Part shown: piece after piece, positions 15,978-24,948 of the stretch
Numbering within the stretch: position 1 is the stretch's first letter
Layout of the letters: each line of letters begins with the position of its first letter
Assembly (NCBI GenBank): GCA_963763135.1
Contig: CAVXNJ010000013.1
Span: forward strand, 62,001 to 126,000
Reading direction: 5' to 3'
Source: JANMZO01 sp963763135
GTDB lineage: Bacteria > Actinomycetota > Acidimicrobiia > Acidimicrobiales > JANYDT01
Length of the DNA stretch: 64,000 nt
Made by a program: the position numbers and the translations under genes
The notes under the pieces: model-generated
Seen by the model: only the letters and a program-made list of their open reading frames with translations
What the model was told of the DNA's origin: nothing
Database searches by the model: none

Positions 15978-18900
15978 ATGGGAACGCTAAGCGCGGAACG
16001 AACAATCGATGACCTCTTGACCGATCTACGGGCGATGTCAACGAGCGAGCGGGACAAGGGGGACCGATTCGAGCGATTGGTGCAAGCGGTTCTGCGCCAT
16101 GACCGCACCTACGCAGCTCAATATCGGCACGTCTGGATGTGGTCCGATTGGCCGGGCCGAGGAAACGAGCCCGATATCGGAATCGATCTGGTAGCGGAGA
16201 ACGTCGATGGTGGATTCACCGCAATTCAGTGCAAGTTCTTTGCAGCGGATCACACGCTGACGAAAGAGGATATCGACTCGTTCTTTACCGCGTCGGGCCG
16301 GGCTCCATTCACTCACCGGATGATTGTGTCCACATCGGACAACTGGTCGTCTAACGCAGAGAAGTCGTTGCAAGGTCAAACGATCCCCGTTGTACGAGTT
16401 GGGATCGATGAGTTGGCAGCGACGTCGATTGATTGGTCTGCCGTTGACGTTCACAACCTGGGCATGGTTGTGGCTACGGAACGCAAAGCGTTGCGCCCTC
16501 ATCAGGAACTAGCCCTCGGGAAGGTGCTGGCAGGGTTCGGAGAGTCGGATCGCGGTCGGTTGGTTATGGCCTGCGGAACGGGAAAGACGCTGACGAGTCT
16601 TCGCATCGCTGAGGGTGTCGTCGGTGCAGGCGGCTCCGTGTTGTTCTTGGCCCCATCGATTGCGCTGGTCGCTCAGTCCCTCAAAGAGTGGACCGCTGAG
16701 TGTGTTGTACCGATTCGGCCTTTTGCGATTTGTTCTGACGCCACCGCAGCCAAGTCGGTGGACGGCGAAATCGGCTCGCCATACGACGTTGCGATCCCCC
16801 CGACGACTGACGTCGACGCGCTATTGGGCGCAGGAGCCGGCCAGGCAAGCAACGACCGCCTGACGGTGGTGTTCTCCACGTACCAATCGATTGGGGTGGT
16901 CCAGGACCTTCAGTTGCGGAGCGGGCTGGTGTTTGACCTCGTTGTGTGCGATGAGGCGCACCGAACCGCAGGGATCACTGGCACCGATGACGACTCCTCT
17001 TTCGTTGCGGTACACGACAACGCGCTTATCCCGGCGGCGAAGCGTCTGTACATGACGGCAACGCCGAAGATCTACCGTGAGGCCGCCAAGGTTGAGGCAG
17101 TAGAGCGGGCAGAAGCGCTAGTCGCGTCAATGGACGACGAGACCACGTTCGGTCCCGAGTTCCACCGGCTCGGCTTCGGCGACGCGGTTGAGATGGGACT
17201 GCTGGCTGACTACCGAGTGCTAATCCTCACGGTCGACGAGTCAGCAATGAGCCGTTCGTTCCAGGGTTTGTTATCAAGCCACGGGGAGTTGAACCTGCCC
17301 GACGTTGCGAAGATCGTCGGCTGCCTCAGTGGTCTCGCCAAGCTGCCTGGGATCGGCAACGCCGGCGCGTTTGCCGGACATGAGTCGCCGATGCGGCGAG
17401 CTGTGGCCTTCTGGTCGAGTATTGAGGAATCGAAGCGCTTCGCCGACCAGTTCGATCTAGTTGCGCAGGAGTACGACCGCCAACGAGCAGCGACTGCAGC
17501 GCTTGCGGGCCAGCCGTCACCTGCTTCGTTGCGGGTACCTACCCGACACGTTGACGGCAAGTCGAACATCCGGGCGCGACGGATCGATCTGCGCTGGTTG
17601 AAGGACAACCCGCCCGACGGTGAGTGTCGGGTGTTGACCAACGCTCGCTGCCTCACCGAAGGGGTCGATGTCCCGTCACTTGACGCGGTGATGTTCTTGA
17701 AGCCGCGGCGTTCGCGAATCGACATCGTGCAGGCGGTCGGCCGGGTAATGCGCAAGCCCGAAGGGAAAGACATCGGCTATGTCATCTTGCCGGTGGCGAT
17801 TCCTGCGGGCACCGACCCGTCGACGGCACTCGACAAGAACAAGGACTACGACGTCGTCTGGGAAGTGCTCCGCGCTCTTCGATCGCACGACGAGCGGTTC
17901 AACGCGTATGTCAACCGGTTGGCGTTGCGTGACCCCGACCAACCGCCCGAACCCAACGATCCCGTCCAGGTACTGGAGGGCTACCAAGCTCAAGAGATCG
18001 ACCGACCCGACCTAGAACCAGACGTCGACGAATCCGGCGATGCTTCATCCAGTGAAGTCGTCGGTGCAAACGGCCCCGGCGGTGTCGAGGCCATCGTTCC
18101 GTCATTGCAGCTATCGCTGTTCAAGTTTGAGGAGTGGACGCAAGCGATCTACACGAAGATCGTCAACAAAGTCGGGACCCGTACCTATTGGGAGGATTGG
18201 GCGCGCGACGTTGCTGCGATCGCCGCTCGGCACGAGACGCGCATCAGGCACATCCTCCAACAGCAGCACGACGCCGCCGCGGCGTTTGATCGGTTCCTGC
18301 AAGGTCTGCGGTCCAACCTCAACGACGCTGTTGGCGCGTCCGACGCGATCGGGATGTTGTCACAGCACCTGATCACGCGGCCGATCTTCGAGGCACTGTT
18401 CGGCTCTGACTCGTTTGCAATGAGCAACCCTGTTTCGCAAGCGATGCAGTCCATGGTCGATGTGCTCGATGCGCACAACCTTGACACCGAGACCGCCAGC
18501 CTTGAACGCTTCTACGACTCGGTCCGTCGCAGGGTGGAAGGCGTGCCGACGTCGGACATGAAGTCACGTCAGCACATCATCAAGGAGCTCTACGGCACAT
18601 TCTTCACGGTGGCGTTCCCGAAGGTCGCATCGTCGCTAGGAATCGTTTACACCCCTGTCGAGGTCGTCGACTTCATCATCCGGGCCACTCAGGCTGTCCT
18701 GCGCGAGCACTTTGGTGCGTCACTGGGCGACGAGGGCGTGCATGTGCTCGATCCGTTCACCGGGACCGGGACGTTCATCACCAGGCTCCTCCAGTCAGGC
18801 TTCATCGAACCGCACCAACTCGCCCGAAAGTATGCGAACGAAGTACACGCCAACGAACTTCTGCTGCTCGCTTACTACATCGCCGCAATCAACATCGAGG

Positions 18901-19532
18901 CCGTGTATTCACACCTAAACCCTGGCGCCTACGAACCATTCCCTGGGATCGTGCTTACGGATACGTTCCAACTCGCCGAAGGTGGCGACGGAACAGGTGT
19001 CCTCGACGTGTTCCCGCTGAACAACGACCGTGCACAACGCCAACGGTCGCTAGACATCCGCGTGATCCTCGGGAACCCGCCGTACTCGGTCGGCCAGAAC
19101 TCGGCCAACGACAACAACGCCAACCTCAAATACGCCGCCCTCGATGCGTCCATCGCCGCCACGTACGCAGCGCGATCAACAGCGACGCTTAAGAATGCCC
19201 TATACGACTCCTACATTCGCGCTATTCGATGGGCGTCGAATCGCATCATCGATTCGCCCCAGGGTGGCGTGGTCGCATTCGTGACGAACGGCGGGTTTGT
19301 CGACTCCAATACGGCCGACGGGCTCCGTCTCACACTGCAGGAAGAGTTTCACGACATCTATATTTTCAACCTACGAGGAAATCAACGAACGGCGGGCGAG
19401 CAATCACGACGCGAGGGAGGGAAAATCTTCGATTCTGGGAGCCGGAATACCGTAGCGATCACAGTCCTCGTCCGGACTGACCGAACCGCTTCCTGCCAGC
19501 GGAGCCCGAGTTCACTATCGGGATATCGGTGA
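15978..19532 (+). CDS. Type ISP restriction-modification enzyme, N-terminal 1184 residues (frameshifted)
   Basis: A single-chain restriction-modification enzyme of the LlaGI/LlaBIII (Type ISP) kind. In order: Mrr-like nuclease with D70 and Q84-C-K86 (about residues 25-110); superfamily-2 helicase with Walker A ACGTGKTLT (about 197-205), DEAHRTAG (about 324) and MTATPKIY; helicase C with TEGVDVPSLDAV and IVQAVGRVMRKPEG; a coupler region; and an N6-adenine methyltransferase with motif I VLDPFTGTGTF (about 923) and motif IV GNPPYSVGQ (about 1031-1039). Such enzymes methylate one strand of an asymmetric site and cleave after ATP-driven translocation. The frame shifts near 19490 and closes at 19532; the specificity domain continues in the next frame. 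Confidence 0.85.
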   Translation: MGTLSAERTIDDLLTDLRAMSTSERDKGDRFERLVQAVLRHDRTYAAQYRHVWMWSDWPGRGNEPDIGIDLVAENVDGGFTAIQCKFFAADHTLTKEDIDSFFTASGRAPFTHRMIVSTSDNWSSNAEKSLQGQTIPVVRVGIDELAATSIDWSAVDVHNLGMVVATERKALRPHQELALGKVLAGFGESDRGRLVMACGTGKTLTSLRIAEGVVGAGGSVLFLAPSIALVAQSLKEWTAECVVPIRPFAICSDATAAKSVDGEIGSPYDVAIPPTTDVDALLGAGAGQASNDRLTVVFSTYQSIGVVQDLQLRSGLVFDLVVCDEAHRTAGITGTDDDSSFVAVHDNALIPAAKRLYMTATPKIYREAAKVEAVERAEALVASMDDETTFGPEFHRLGFGDAVEMGLLADYRVLILTVDESAMSRSFQGLLSSHGELNLPDVAKIVGCLSGLAKLPGIGNAGAFAGHESPMRRAVAFWSSIEESKRFADQFDLVAQEYDRQRAATAALAGQPSPASLRVPTRHVDGKSNIRARRIDLRWLKDNPPDGECRVLTNARCLTEGVDVPSLDAVMFLKPRRSRIDIVQAVGRVMRKPEGKDIGYVILPVAIPAGTDPSTALDKNKDYDVVWEVLRALRSHDERFNAYVNRLALRDPDQPPEPNDPVQVLEGYQAQEIDRPDLEPDVDESGDASSSEVVGANGPGGVEAIVPSLQLSLFKFEEWTQAIYTKIVNKVGTRTYWEDWARDVAAIAARHETRIRHILQQQHDAAAAFDRFLQGLRSNLNDAVGASDAIGMLSQHLITRPIFEALFGSDSFAMSNPVSQAMQSMVDVLDAHNLDTETASLERFYDSVRRRVEGVPTSDMKSRQHIIKELYGTFFTVAFPKVASSLGIVYTPVEVVDFIIRATQAVLREHFGASLGDEGVHVLDPFTGTGTFITRLLQSGFIEPHQLARKYANEVHANELLLLAYYIAAINIEAVYSHLNPGAYEPFPGIVLTDTFQLAEGGDGTGVLDVFPLNNDRAQRQRSLDIRVILGNPPYSVGQNSANDNNANLKYAALDASIAATYAARSTATLKNALYDSYIRAIRWASNRIIDSPQGGVVAFVTNGGFVDSNTADGLRLTLQEEFHDIYIFNLRGNQRTAGEQSRREGGKIFDSGSRNTVAITVLVRTDRTASCQRSPSSLSGYR

Positions 19533-19575
19533 CTACCTGAGTCGCGACGACAAACTCGCGATTCTCAATGATTCG

Positions 19576-20910
19576 TTGCGCCCTGATGCGACCTCCCCCG
19601 AGGCTGATCTACGAAGTATGGGTTGGTCCACCATCACGCCAAACGTGCATGGCGACTGGATCAACCACCGGACTGATTCGTTCGCTTCGCTTATTCCGCT
19701 GTACGCGGAAGATGGGTCGGGGCTCTTCAAGCTCATCACTAACGGATTGAAGACGAATCGAGACGCGTGGAACTACAACTCCTCGCTGCCCACGCTTCAG
19801 GCCAACACCGCACGAATGATCAACCACTACAACGAGTGGGTGGAACGGTACGACCGGTCTGACCGCCGAAGCGCCCCTGAGCAGTTCGTCGAACCTCGTG
19901 ACCCGAAGTTGTTTAGCTGGGATGCGGCTGACTTTGACCGAATTCGATCGGGGCGGCGATACGACGTCGAGGCCGCGGACTTTCGACAAGGTCTTTACCG
20001 ACCTTTTCACTTCAGATTCGTCAACGCCGCATCGGTCTTCAACAATCGCACATATCGTTTGCCGGCGATCTACCCGTCGATCGCTACAGAGAACGCTGGA
20101 ATATGCATCTCGGGGTTCGGTGGCTCAGCACCGTTCTCCGCACTCGTGTCGTCCGTGGTTCCGAATAACGCGCAGCACGGCGCCGGCAATGCGATTCGTA
20201 TGTTCCCCCGCTGGACCTATCCGCCGATCGGATCGCACCAGACCCTAGAAGGTCTAGAGGCCTCCGAACGCCAGGACAACCTCAACCCTCTCGTTGTTCG
20301 TCGGTTCCAAGACCTCGATTCTTCGATCTCTGCCGACGACGTGTTCATGTTCGTGTACGGGATGCTTCACTCGATCGACTACCGGACTACTTTCGAGGCC
20401 GATCTCAAGAAGTCGTTGCCCCGCATTCCCTTGGCGGAGACCGCTGCCCAATTTTGGGCCTTCGCTACAGCGGGTCGGGAGTTGTCACGGCTGCACACCG
20501 AATTCGAGCGTGTCGAGCCGTGGCCGTCGCTTCAGATCACCACCCCGCTGGGCTTCGATCCGACCGACCCCAAGAGCTACCGGGTCACGAAGATGGCCTG
20601 GGCAAAAAGGCCTGGAGCACGCAAGGCTGACGACAAGTCGGGCCTTGTGGTCAACGAGCACATCATGATCTCCGATATACCAGCCGAGGCGCATTGGTAC
20701 AGCCTCGGTTCGCGCTCTGCGCTGGATTGGCTTGTCGAGTCGTTCCAGGTCAAGACCGACAAGGCATCCGGCATTGTGAACGACCCAAATGACTGGGGTT
20801 TGGAGCACGGCAAACCTACCTACATCTTCGATCTCATTCGCAGCGTCGTCACCGTCGCCATTCACACCAAGCACGTTGTCGACTCGTTGCCGCCCTTGAG
20901 GTTCTCGTAG
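19576..20910 (+). CDS. Type ISP enzyme, target-recognition part (frameshifted continuation)
   Basis: The last 444 codons of the split enzyme. The homologous frame can be followed back to about 19495 (VHYRDIGDYLSRDDKLAIL), a phrase standard in Type ISP and Eco57I-like proteins just before the target-recognition domain. Downstream YRPFHFRFVNAASVFNNRTY, FPRWTYPP and the C-terminal VNEHIMISDIPAEAHWY region match the specificity half. One extra base near 19490-19494 explains the shift. The joined protein would have about 1640 residues, close to the roughly 1570 of LlaBIII. If the shift is real, the enzyme cannot recognise its site. Confidence 0.75.
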   Translation: MRPDATSPEADLRSMGWSTITPNVHGDWINHRTDSFASLIPLYAEDGSGLFKLITNGLKTNRDAWNYNSSLPTLQANTARMINHYNEWVERYDRSDRRSAPEQFVEPRDPKLFSWDAADFDRIRSGRRYDVEAADFRQGLYRPFHFRFVNAASVFNNRTYRLPAIYPSIATENAGICISGFGGSAPFSALVSSVVPNNAQHGAGNAIRMFPRWTYPPIGSHQTLEGLEASERQDNLNPLVVRRFQDLDSSISADDVFMFVYGMLHSIDYRTTFEADLKKSLPRIPLAETAAQFWAFATAGRELSRLHTEFERVEPWPSLQITTPLGFDPTDPKSYRVTKMAWAKRPGARKADDKSGLVVNEHIMISDIPAEAHWYSLGSRSALDWLVESFQVKTDKASGIVNDPNDWGLEHGKPTYIFDLIRSVVTVAIHTKHVVDSLPPLRFS

Positions 20911-20911
20911 C

Positions 20912-21373
20912 ATGCGAGCGAGTACGGATGATTCGTGGCCGGTTCCGCCTTCGTGTGCGCGGCGCCGTGTCGCGACGGTGCCGCGCGATCGTCGATGGGA
21001 TGGAGCAAACGGCAGAACGTGTGTTGTGCCGATTCGCCAGAAAGACCAGCTGAATCGTCTGGATCGAGTGGCTTGGTGTCACCGGTACGGAGGCAGGTCG
21101 ATTACTCACGATTCCTTGGTCATCGTGAGTGATGATTCGGACGTCATCGTCTTGCAGATCCGCCCCCGCATGCCAGGCGACGGCGGATCTGCGATTCGCC
21201 TTCCCGACTTTCAGCGCAACTGGAAGTGGGACGTCGATCGGATCTCGAGTCTGCTGGCGAGCGTCTCGCTCGGCTACCCCGTCGGTGTCCGGCAGTTTTG
21301 GACTCGGCTAGCTCTGTCTACGCCAGAGACTGCTCAGGGCTTTGATCGAGAAGATCGGCGCGGCCAGGTGTGA
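20912..21373 (+). pseudogene. DUF262 (GmrSD-like) remnant
   Basis: Only about 45 codons look like protein: AIRLPDFQRNWKWDVDRISSLLASVSLGYPVG (about 21190-21290, split in meaning as IRLPDFQRNWKWD and LLASVSLGYPVG), the conserved start of DUF262, the N-terminal NTPase/nuclease module of GmrSD-type Type IV restriction proteins. Everything after is lost and the frame ends at 21373, overlapping the next gene. The upstream part of the frame (20912-21125) does not look coding. The repeat at 21100-21130 marks where the recognisable part begins. Confidence 0.55.
21100..21130. repeat. Direct-repeat copy 1 with inverted repeat, left edge of Gabija module
   Basis: GATTACTCACGATTCCTTG (21100-21118) is repeated exactly at 24678-24696. 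Within it ACTCACGAT (21104-21112) pairs perfectly with ATCGTGAGT (21122-21130) across 9 nt. Confidence 0.65.
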
Positions 21374-22992
21374 AGATCTCACGGATCGCTGTGACGAATC
21401 ACAGACGCGTCGCCGACTTCAGCGCCGCAATCCAAGATCATGCGGTCCTCGTGGGCCCGAATGGTGTCGGCAAGTCAACTGTGCTTCGACTGGTCGACCT
21501 CACCCTCGGAGCATCCTGGGGCCAGCTGGTCGCTTCGATGGATCCCGGTCAGGTCCGAGATGCGACCAAACCGATGGTCGTTGAGGTACGACTCGAGGAT
21601 CTCGATGCCGACGATCGGGCGCATTTCGCCGACAAGGTTGAGGTGGGCACTGGTTCGCTCTCGGGGTCGATGTGGCTGACGATTCGGCTGAGCGCCGCCG
21701 TCTCGTCGACGGACCCAGATCGACTTGAATTGGGGCGCTCCTTCGTGAAACCGAAGGTGAACGATGCTCCGGTCAGCCGAGATGATCTCGCGGAGATTGG
21801 GTTTGTGTTCCTTCCTGCGAGCCGATCCGCTGACCGCGAGCTCGGAGGTGCTCGGTCGAGTGCCATCCGATCGCTGTTTCGATCCATCGGGCTTAGCGTG
21901 GGCGAAGCCAAAGCAATCGGGGACGCGGTCGCGGCGTTAAGCACGGCGCTTGAGCAATCGCCTTCTCTTCGGTCGGTGCGGAAGGACCTTGCAACTGAAC
22001 TGAGCGGGCTGTATCCCGATGCCGTTGACGAGGCCGATGTGCTGATCGACCTCCCGTCGTCCGTGGCCGATGATCTCCTCGGGGATGTCGACGTGCAGCT
22101 GGAACGAGACGGTCGTCGAGCACCGTTGTCAGCACAATCGGACGGGCTGCGCTCTCTGTCTGTCGTCGCGGTGCAACTCTTGGCACGACGATCTGCGCGC
22201 ATCCTTGCAATAGACGAACCCGAGATCCATCTGCACCCGCGAGCACAAGCCAACCTTGGACGGCTCCTAGCCTCCGCTCCGGGTCAACGACTCGTCGCAA
22301 CGCATGCGCCCTCGGTGCTCGCTCGCTTCAAGCCATCCCATGCCGTGGCCTTGACGTCGGACGGTGCCCGGCAACTTTCGAGCGGAGCGTTCGCTGGCGA
22401 TCCGAAGAAGCACCAACACTGGTGGGTCGAGACCGCCCTTGAACCGTTGACGGCAGGTCGGATCGTTCTCGTCGAAGGCATTTCCGACCGGATCCTGGTG
22501 TGTGCAGTAGCTGATCGACTTGGGCTTGAGCTCGATCGGCACAACGTGCTTGTGGTGGCACTGAATGGAGCAGGCAACTTCCGCAACGCGATCCACCTCT
22601 TCGGACCTTCTGGTTTCGGGATTCGCCTGCTCGGTCTCGTCGATCAGAACGAGCAGTCCATCCCGGCCGACGCGCTCGGTGTCGATGTGACAGATCTAGC
22701 CAAGCATGGCGTATTCACATGTCACGCCGACCTCGAAGAGGAGTGTGTCACCTCGCTCGGGGTGCCGGACACCATCGAGCTGCTCGTGCGGTCGGGACTC
22801 TTCAAACAGGCTGGCATCCTCAGCGCCGTGGGCGCTACGTCGGTAGCGGTCGTATCGCCCACGGACCTTGCCGCGTTCCTCCGCAAGAACAAGGTCGAGG
22901 CAGCTGCAGCCATCGCAGAGGGAATCGACGCTATCCAGGCGGCAATGTTGACGACCGTCAAGGCTCTCGTCGACAGCGCCGTTGCGCCATGA
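21370..22992 (+). CDS. gajA: Gabija GajA-like OLD-family ATPase/TOPRIM nuclease
   Basis: 540 residues, close to the usual GajA length. An SMC/RecF-like ATPase opens the protein with Walker A VGPNGVGKST (about 28-37), and its second half has the signature region SDGLRSLSVVAVQLLARR followed by Walker B ILAIDEPEIHLHP (about 277-289). A TOPRIM domain follows: VLVEGISDRIL (catalytic Glu about 368) and LGLVDQNEQS (acidic DxN pair, about 418-427). In Gabija the GajA ring nicks phage DNA when nucleotide pools fall, with GajB helping. The GTG at 21370 overlaps the DUF262 frame; the stop overlaps the gajB ATG by 4 bp. Assignment rests on the OLD-UvrD pairing. Confidence 0.8.
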   Translation: MKISRIAVTNHRRVADFSAAIQDHAVLVGPNGVGKSTVLRLVDLTLGASWGQLVASMDPGQVRDATKPMVVEVRLEDLDADDRAHFADKVEVGTGSLSGSMWLTIRLSAAVSSTDPDRLELGRSFVKPKVNDAPVSRDDLAEIGFVFLPASRSADRELGGARSSAIRSLFRSIGLSVGEAKAIGDAVAALSTALEQSPSLRSVRKDLATELSGLYPDAVDEADVLIDLPSSVADDLLGDVDVQLERDGRRAPLSAQSDGLRSLSVVAVQLLARRSARILAIDEPEIHLHPRAQANLGRLLASAPGQRLVATHAPSVLARFKPSHAVALTSDGARQLSSGAFAGDPKKHQHWWVETALEPLTAGRIVLVEGISDRILVCAVADRLGLELDRHNVLVVALNGAGNFRNAIHLFGPSGFGIRLLGLVDQNEQSIPADALGVDVTDLAKHGVFTCHADLEEECVTSLGVPDTIELLVRSGLFKQAGILSAVGATSVAVVSPTDLAAFLRKNKVEAAAAIAEGIDAIQAAMLTTVKALVDSAVAP

Positions 22993-24644
22993 CCGCGATG
23001 GATGCAGACGAGTGGTGCGATCACTCGTCTCTCATCGACACACTCGTCGTTGCTCCACCAGGGTGCGGCAAGACGGAGTTGCTTGCGCGCCGAGCTGCAT
23101 CATGTATCAGGAACGAGTTCCTGCCCCCCGGCCGGAAGATCCTTGCTCTCACCTTCACCAACAAGGCGCGAGACAATTTGATCTCACGCATGACGCATCA
23201 CGCAGGCCCTTCCTTCCGCGGTCGGGTCACAGTGGTGAACTTCCACGGGCTCGCGCTTCACCTGTACGACCGACACCGCTACGTGCTGAGTGACGACCCA
23301 CGGCAGCTGCTTCCAGACGATCGCGCCCTGCGGAAGATCGAACTGAGCGTCTTCGAGCAGTACAACGTCGCTCGCGCCGCCCAGCAGGACGTCCGGGTCC
23401 TTATTCGCAACGCCAAGGCCGGTCCGTATACGGACGCAGAGACTCTGGAACGTCTCGCAACGAGCGGTTCGGCGGCCGCTCTTGAGTACGAGCGTCGACT
23501 CCAGGCAGAGTCGCGGATGGACCACGATGATGTCCTGAGATTCGCTCTGCAGATCATCCAGACCGAATCCATCGCGCAGCTGTACAGCGAGCGCTACGCG
23601 TACGTCCTGATTGATGAGGCGCAGGACCTGACGAGGGTCCAGTACGACCTGATCGAGCCGATAGGTCGGGAATGCAGTGTCTTCGCGGGTGACCGAGCAC
23701 AAGGCATCTACGCCTTCGCTGGCGCTGACCCTGAGTGGGTGTTTGCGCGTCTCGCCGAGCGACGCCCGATCCGAGTCGTCCTCGACAAGTCGTATCGCTC
23801 GTCCCCCGAAGTCCTTGCCGTGGTGAACGCTGTCGCGAGTGTGCTCGGAGGCGGCGTTCTCTCCTCAGCCGACCCGGACGCTTGGGAAGGACGAGGCGCC
23901 GCGTCCCTCGCTTCGTTTGATGATCCGGCAGCGGAGGCCCAGTGGCTACTCGACCGGATCGCTCGCTGGCAGCACGAGGCCGCTACCTCCGACCCGCCTC
24001 GACCGATCAGTATCGGCGTGCTCACTCGGATGAAGGTCGGCGGCCGTCGTGACACGCTTCTACAAATGGCTCAAGACGCCGGGGTTCAAGTCGAAACCTG
24101 GGATCACCCTCTCCACCGGCCTGAGGTCGTTCAGCTGCTTCGCCGCCACATCGACGGAGTTCTCGCTACCGAGGCTGACTCCCGCCGACAAGTCGAGGAG
24201 CTGTATGCCCGTTGCGTGGCGGATGTTCCGGCCGAGAATGCGAATACCCTTATCGATCTCCGTGATGCCGCTGACGAGCTGGTCGATCTCGTTCGCGAGG
24301 AGTCGCTTGAGACATTGGTCAATCGGATCAGAATCTCTAGCGAGGTTGACGTACCGGTCGCAGCGGGTGTGCATATCCTCACGGGTCACACCGGCAAGGG
24401 CCAGGGATTCGACAAGGTGGTGATCCTCGGCCTCGAGGAAGGACAGATTCCGAGCTTCTTCGTGAAGGGCCGCCCGGACGCTGACCCGGAGGTTCAAGAG
24501 GAGCTGGCGCTCTTCCATGTGATGGCGTCACGAGCGAAAGAAGAGCTGGTCATCACGATCTGCCGGAGGACCAACGGCTTCAACCAGACGCCGTCCCGAT
24601 GGCTGCCGTTGGTCGAACGCTACTTGACCGACCCGGGGGACTAG
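22989..24644 (+). CDS. gajB: Gabija GajB-like UvrD helicase
   Basis: 551 residues from the ATG at 22989 (ATGA overlap with gajA). Superfamily-1 motifs are complete: Walker A VAPPGCGKTE (21-30), motif Ia LALTFTNKARDNL, Walker B YVLIDEAQDLTRVQ (about 204-217), motif III FAGDRAQGIYAFAGAD, motif IV DKSYRSSPEV, motif V HTGKGQGFDKVVILGLEEG (about 466-484) and motif VI VMASRAKEELVITICRR. It is slightly longer than the 494-residue Bacillus cereus GajB. With gajA it should form the anti-phage Gabija complex. Nothing in the frame looks broken, so this module is the only defence system in the island that appears whole. Confidence 0.8.
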   Translation: MTAMDADEWCDHSSLIDTLVVAPPGCGKTELLARRAASCIRNEFLPPGRKILALTFTNKARDNLISRMTHHAGPSFRGRVTVVNFHGLALHLYDRHRYVLSDDPRQLLPDDRALRKIELSVFEQYNVARAAQQDVRVLIRNAKAGPYTDAETLERLATSGSAAALEYERRLQAESRMDHDDVLRFALQIIQTESIAQLYSERYAYVLIDEAQDLTRVQYDLIEPIGRECSVFAGDRAQGIYAFAGADPEWVFARLAERRPIRVVLDKSYRSSPEVLAVVNAVASVLGGGVLSSADPDAWEGRGAASLASFDDPAAEAQWLLDRIARWQHEAATSDPPRPISIGVLTRMKVGGRRDTLLQMAQDAGVQVETWDHPLHRPEVVQLLRRHIDGVLATEADSRRQVEELYARCVADVPAENANTLIDLRDAADELVDLVREESLETLVNRIRISSEVDVPVAAGVHILTGHTGKGQGFDKVVILGLEEGQIPSFFVKGRPDADPEVQEELALFHVMASRAKEELVITICRRTNGFNQTPSRWLPLVERYLTDPGD

Positions 24645-24677
24645 GCGTCACCGCAGACACTTGCCGAACTGGCTCCG

Positions 24678-24709
24678 GATTACTCACGATTCCTTGCAAA
24701 ATCGCTAGT
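24678..24709. repeat. Direct-repeat copy 2, right edge of Gabija module
   Basis: GATTACTCACGATTCCTTG at 24678-24696, identical to 21100-21118. The left arm ACTCACGAT (24682-24690) is intact; the right arm has decayed to ATCGCTAGT (24701-24709). Confidence 0.65.
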
Positions 24710-24910
24710 AGTCCCAAACGGCGCCGTAGGAGCGGAGAGGGGGGCGGCGAGAGGTTGACCGTCGAGGATGTCGTTGATTACTGCAGGCGTGTTGACGAAG
24801 TCTGTGGCCACCCTGGCACTCACTCGGTGAGCTCCTCGCCCTGCCCCCTGTGTTTTGTGACGTTCCGGTGTGAGCTTGTAGGCACCTCGATGAAAATTGC
24901 TGAGAATCAC

Positions 24911-24942
24911 TTGACCTTCAAGTCGACTGGAACCTTTACCCT
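24911..24942 (+). promoter_or_regulatory. MerR-type promoter and operator
   Basis: TTGACC (24911-24916) and TACCCT (24937-24942) are 20 bp apart, the overlong spacer characteristic of MerR-activated promoters. The spacer contains a dyad TTCAAGTCGACTGGAA centred on GTCGAC. The -10 ends 6 nt before the ATG at 24949, so the mRNA is probably leaderless and the regulator controls its own operon. Confidence 0.75.
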
Positions 24943-24948
24943 GGTTAC

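Larger units (their letters stand above)
24645..24948. other. Intergenic region between gajB and the MerR operon
   Basis: 304 bp. It holds the second copy of the 19-bp direct repeat near its start and the MerR-type promoter at its end. The middle has no convincing gene. Confidence 0.4.

Noticed and set aside
15727..15990. Gene between TcmP and the Type ISP enzyme
   Set aside because: Arg-rich composition and overlap with the better-supported start at 15978 make it look like a chance frame.
24680..24910. Leftward small gene in the gap after gajB
   Set aside because: It overlaps the repeat at 24678, has no ribosome site and shows no recognisable domain.
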